This document shows positions 63,244-64,000 of a stretch of DNA of 64,000 nt, piece by piece. The notes under the pieces are model-generated. The model saw nothing but the letters and a program-made list of their open reading frames with translations, had not been told where the DNA came from and did not search any database. Positions within the stretch are counted from its first letter, which is position 1. Each line of letters starts with the position of its first letter. A program made the position numbers and the translations under genes. The stretch is from Flavobacterium agricola. Its GTDB lineage: Bacteria > Bacteroidota > Bacteroidia > Flavobacteriales > Flavobacteriaceae. The stretch is from the NCBI RefSeq assembly GCF_025919725.1, contig NZ_CP081495.1, positions 1,302,001 through 1,366,000 of the forward strand, read 5' to 3'.

Positions 63244-63777
63244 CTATTCTGAACCTTTTAATTGAAGTTTTAAATTTCGATATTTTTCTAACTTAGGTGC
63301 AATAACTAATTGACAATATCTAGCTTCTGTATTTTCGGCATAATAGTTTTGATGCTCAATTTCAGCAGGATAAAAAGCAACAAAAGGTTTTACCTCGGTT
63401 ACTATGGGTGCATCAAATATTTCTTCTAAATTGATAAGCTGATTAATAATAATTTCTTTTTCTTGTTCGGTATTGTAAAAAATAATACTGCGATATTGCG
63501 TGCCTTTATCTCCTCCTTGAGCGTTTAATGTAGTAGGATTGTGGGTTACTAAATGAATGGCAACCAAATCTTGCAAACCAATAACTTCAGGATTGTATGT
63601 AATTTGAACAACCTCAGCATGGCCCGTTCTACCCGTACAAACTTCACGATAAGCTGGTTTTTTAATAAAACCTCCGCTAAAACCGCTTGTTACAGATAAA
63701 ACACCTTCGGTTTCTTTAAAAATAGCTTCGGTGCACCAAAAGCAACCACCGCCTAGCGTAATTTGTTTTGTTTCCAT
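63244..63777 (-). CDS. msrA: Peptide-methionine (S)-S-oxide reductase MsrA
   Basis: A 177-residue MsrA that reduces the S-epimer of methionine sulfoxide. GGGCFWCTEAIFKETEGV holds the catalytic Cys; HAEVVQITYNP and TQYRSIIFYN are conserved. It has no signal peptide and is likely cytosolic. It lies upstream of the second msrB, so both probably share control. Confidence 0.95.
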   Translation of the reverse strand: METKQITLGGGCFWCTEAIFKETEGVLSVTSGFSGGFIKKPAYREVCTGRTGHAEVVQITYNPEVIGLQDLVAIHLVTHNPTTLNAQGGDKGTQYRSIIFYNTEQEKEIIINQLINLEEIFDAPIVTEVKPFVAFYPAEIEHQNYYAENTEARYCQLVIAPKLEKYRNLKLQLKGSE

Positions 63778-63831
63778 CTTCGTTATTTTTTTATATAGTC
63801 GTTACATAAAATAAAACCTGACAAATACTTA

Positions 63832-63866
63832 TAAAAAATCCCTTTAAACAATGTTTATAGGGATTT
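63832..63866 (-). terminator. Intrinsic terminator of the partial gene at the window end
   Basis: AAATCCCT and AGGGATTT pair with an inner TAAACA/TGTTTA; the T-run is on the minus strand. Confidence 0.75.
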
Positions 63867-63915
63867 CTGCATGTTAAGCTTATTCGTTTATTTAAAATTG
63901 AATCGAAAAATTGAT

Positions 63916-64000
63916 TTATAAATTTTCAATGCCTACAAAATTTGCATCAACAATTCTTTTCCATTCTGAATTTTTTTTAATGTAAGCAAAAACTAAAGGA
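63916..64000 (-). CDS. 3' end of an unidentified gene (partial)
   Basis: The minus-strand frame ending TAA at 63916-63918 reads LVFAYIKKNSEWKRIVDANF then VGIENL and stays open to the window end. Composition is protein-like and a terminator follows at 63832-63866. Only about 27 residues are visible, too few to identify a family. Confidence 0.5.
   Translation of the reverse strand, partial: PLVFAYIKKNSEWKRIVDANFVGIENL

Noticed and set aside
1..64000. tRNA, rRNA, CRISPR array, transposase or prophage
   Set aside because: I looked for these by eye and saw no spaced repeats, recombinase motifs or cloverleaf-like segments; a tRNAscan or CRISPR search could still find a weak one.

Overview
The window is about 64 kb of AT-rich DNA (by eye roughly one third G+C) from a member of the Bacteroidota, most probably a Flavobacteriaceae chromosome. 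The pointers are sigma-A promoters of the TAnnTTTG type (for example TATCTTTG before rpsA and TATATTTG before the arginine operon), and Flavobacteria-type families: BatA, a TIGR02757 protein, a PepSY-flavodoxin reductase, an ECF sigma with a 'sensor of ECF' partner, and a Bacteroides-like succinylornithine carbamoyltransferase. I recognise no tRNA, rRNA, CRISPR array, insertion sequence or prophage. Codon and base use look even, so this reads as core chromosome.

Layout. 0-6 kb: small redox and detoxification enzymes (SDR, luciferase-like oxidoreductase, OYE-family enoate reductase, VOC protein), a DUF72 protein and an MFS exporter. 6-11.2 kb (minus): a putative extracytosolic flavin electron-transfer operon made of ankyrin protein, DUF2271 protein, PepSY/flavodoxin/NADPH reductase and ApbE. 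11.3-12.7 kb: two paralogous thioredoxin lipoproteins. 12.7-21 kb: rpsA, three tandem CD225/dispanin proteins with a DUF2752 protein, a nucleoside-permease-like MFS gene, cmk and lon. 21-25.5 kb: a lipoprotein, a UMF1 transporter, an M48 peptidase, a hydrolase and msrB. 25.7-29.4 kb: a beta-propeller sensor with a degenerate LytS-like kinase end, plus a LytTR regulator. 29.6-38 kb: TIGR02757, DUF417 plus AraC, a DEAD-box helicase, and a coupled BatA / dihydroorotase-like / DUF4870 / esterase run. 38-44.6 kb (minus): a HAD-pabB-tilS-dsbD-dinB operon. 44.7-48.3 kb: ECF sigma system, AraC regulator, RsmB-like methyltransferase. 48.3-54 kb: catalase, a BtuF-like protein, pyrF, a secreted protein and glyA. 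54-62.5 kb (plus): the arginine operon, GNAT-argG-argC-argD-argF'-argB-argE-argH, behind a roughly 350-nt leader. 62.5-64 kb: msrB, msrA and the 3' end of another gene.

Two systems stand out. The arginine operon starts with a structured, riboswitch-like leader (closing stem, three-way junction, U-run) that I cannot match to a known class; its carbamoyltransferase has Ser at position 90, which points to the succinylated pathway. The 6-11.2 kb operon looks like a complete transmembrane flavin wire, and its DUF2271 member carries a flavinylation-like NGITGAS motif.

A caution: at least nine single-base frameshifts, mostly in homopolymers, break otherwise intact genes, including tilS, which is normally essential, and pyrF, pabB, argE and argH. 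Sequencing or assembly error is the simplest explanation. Such genes are listed as pseudogene over their full intended span.
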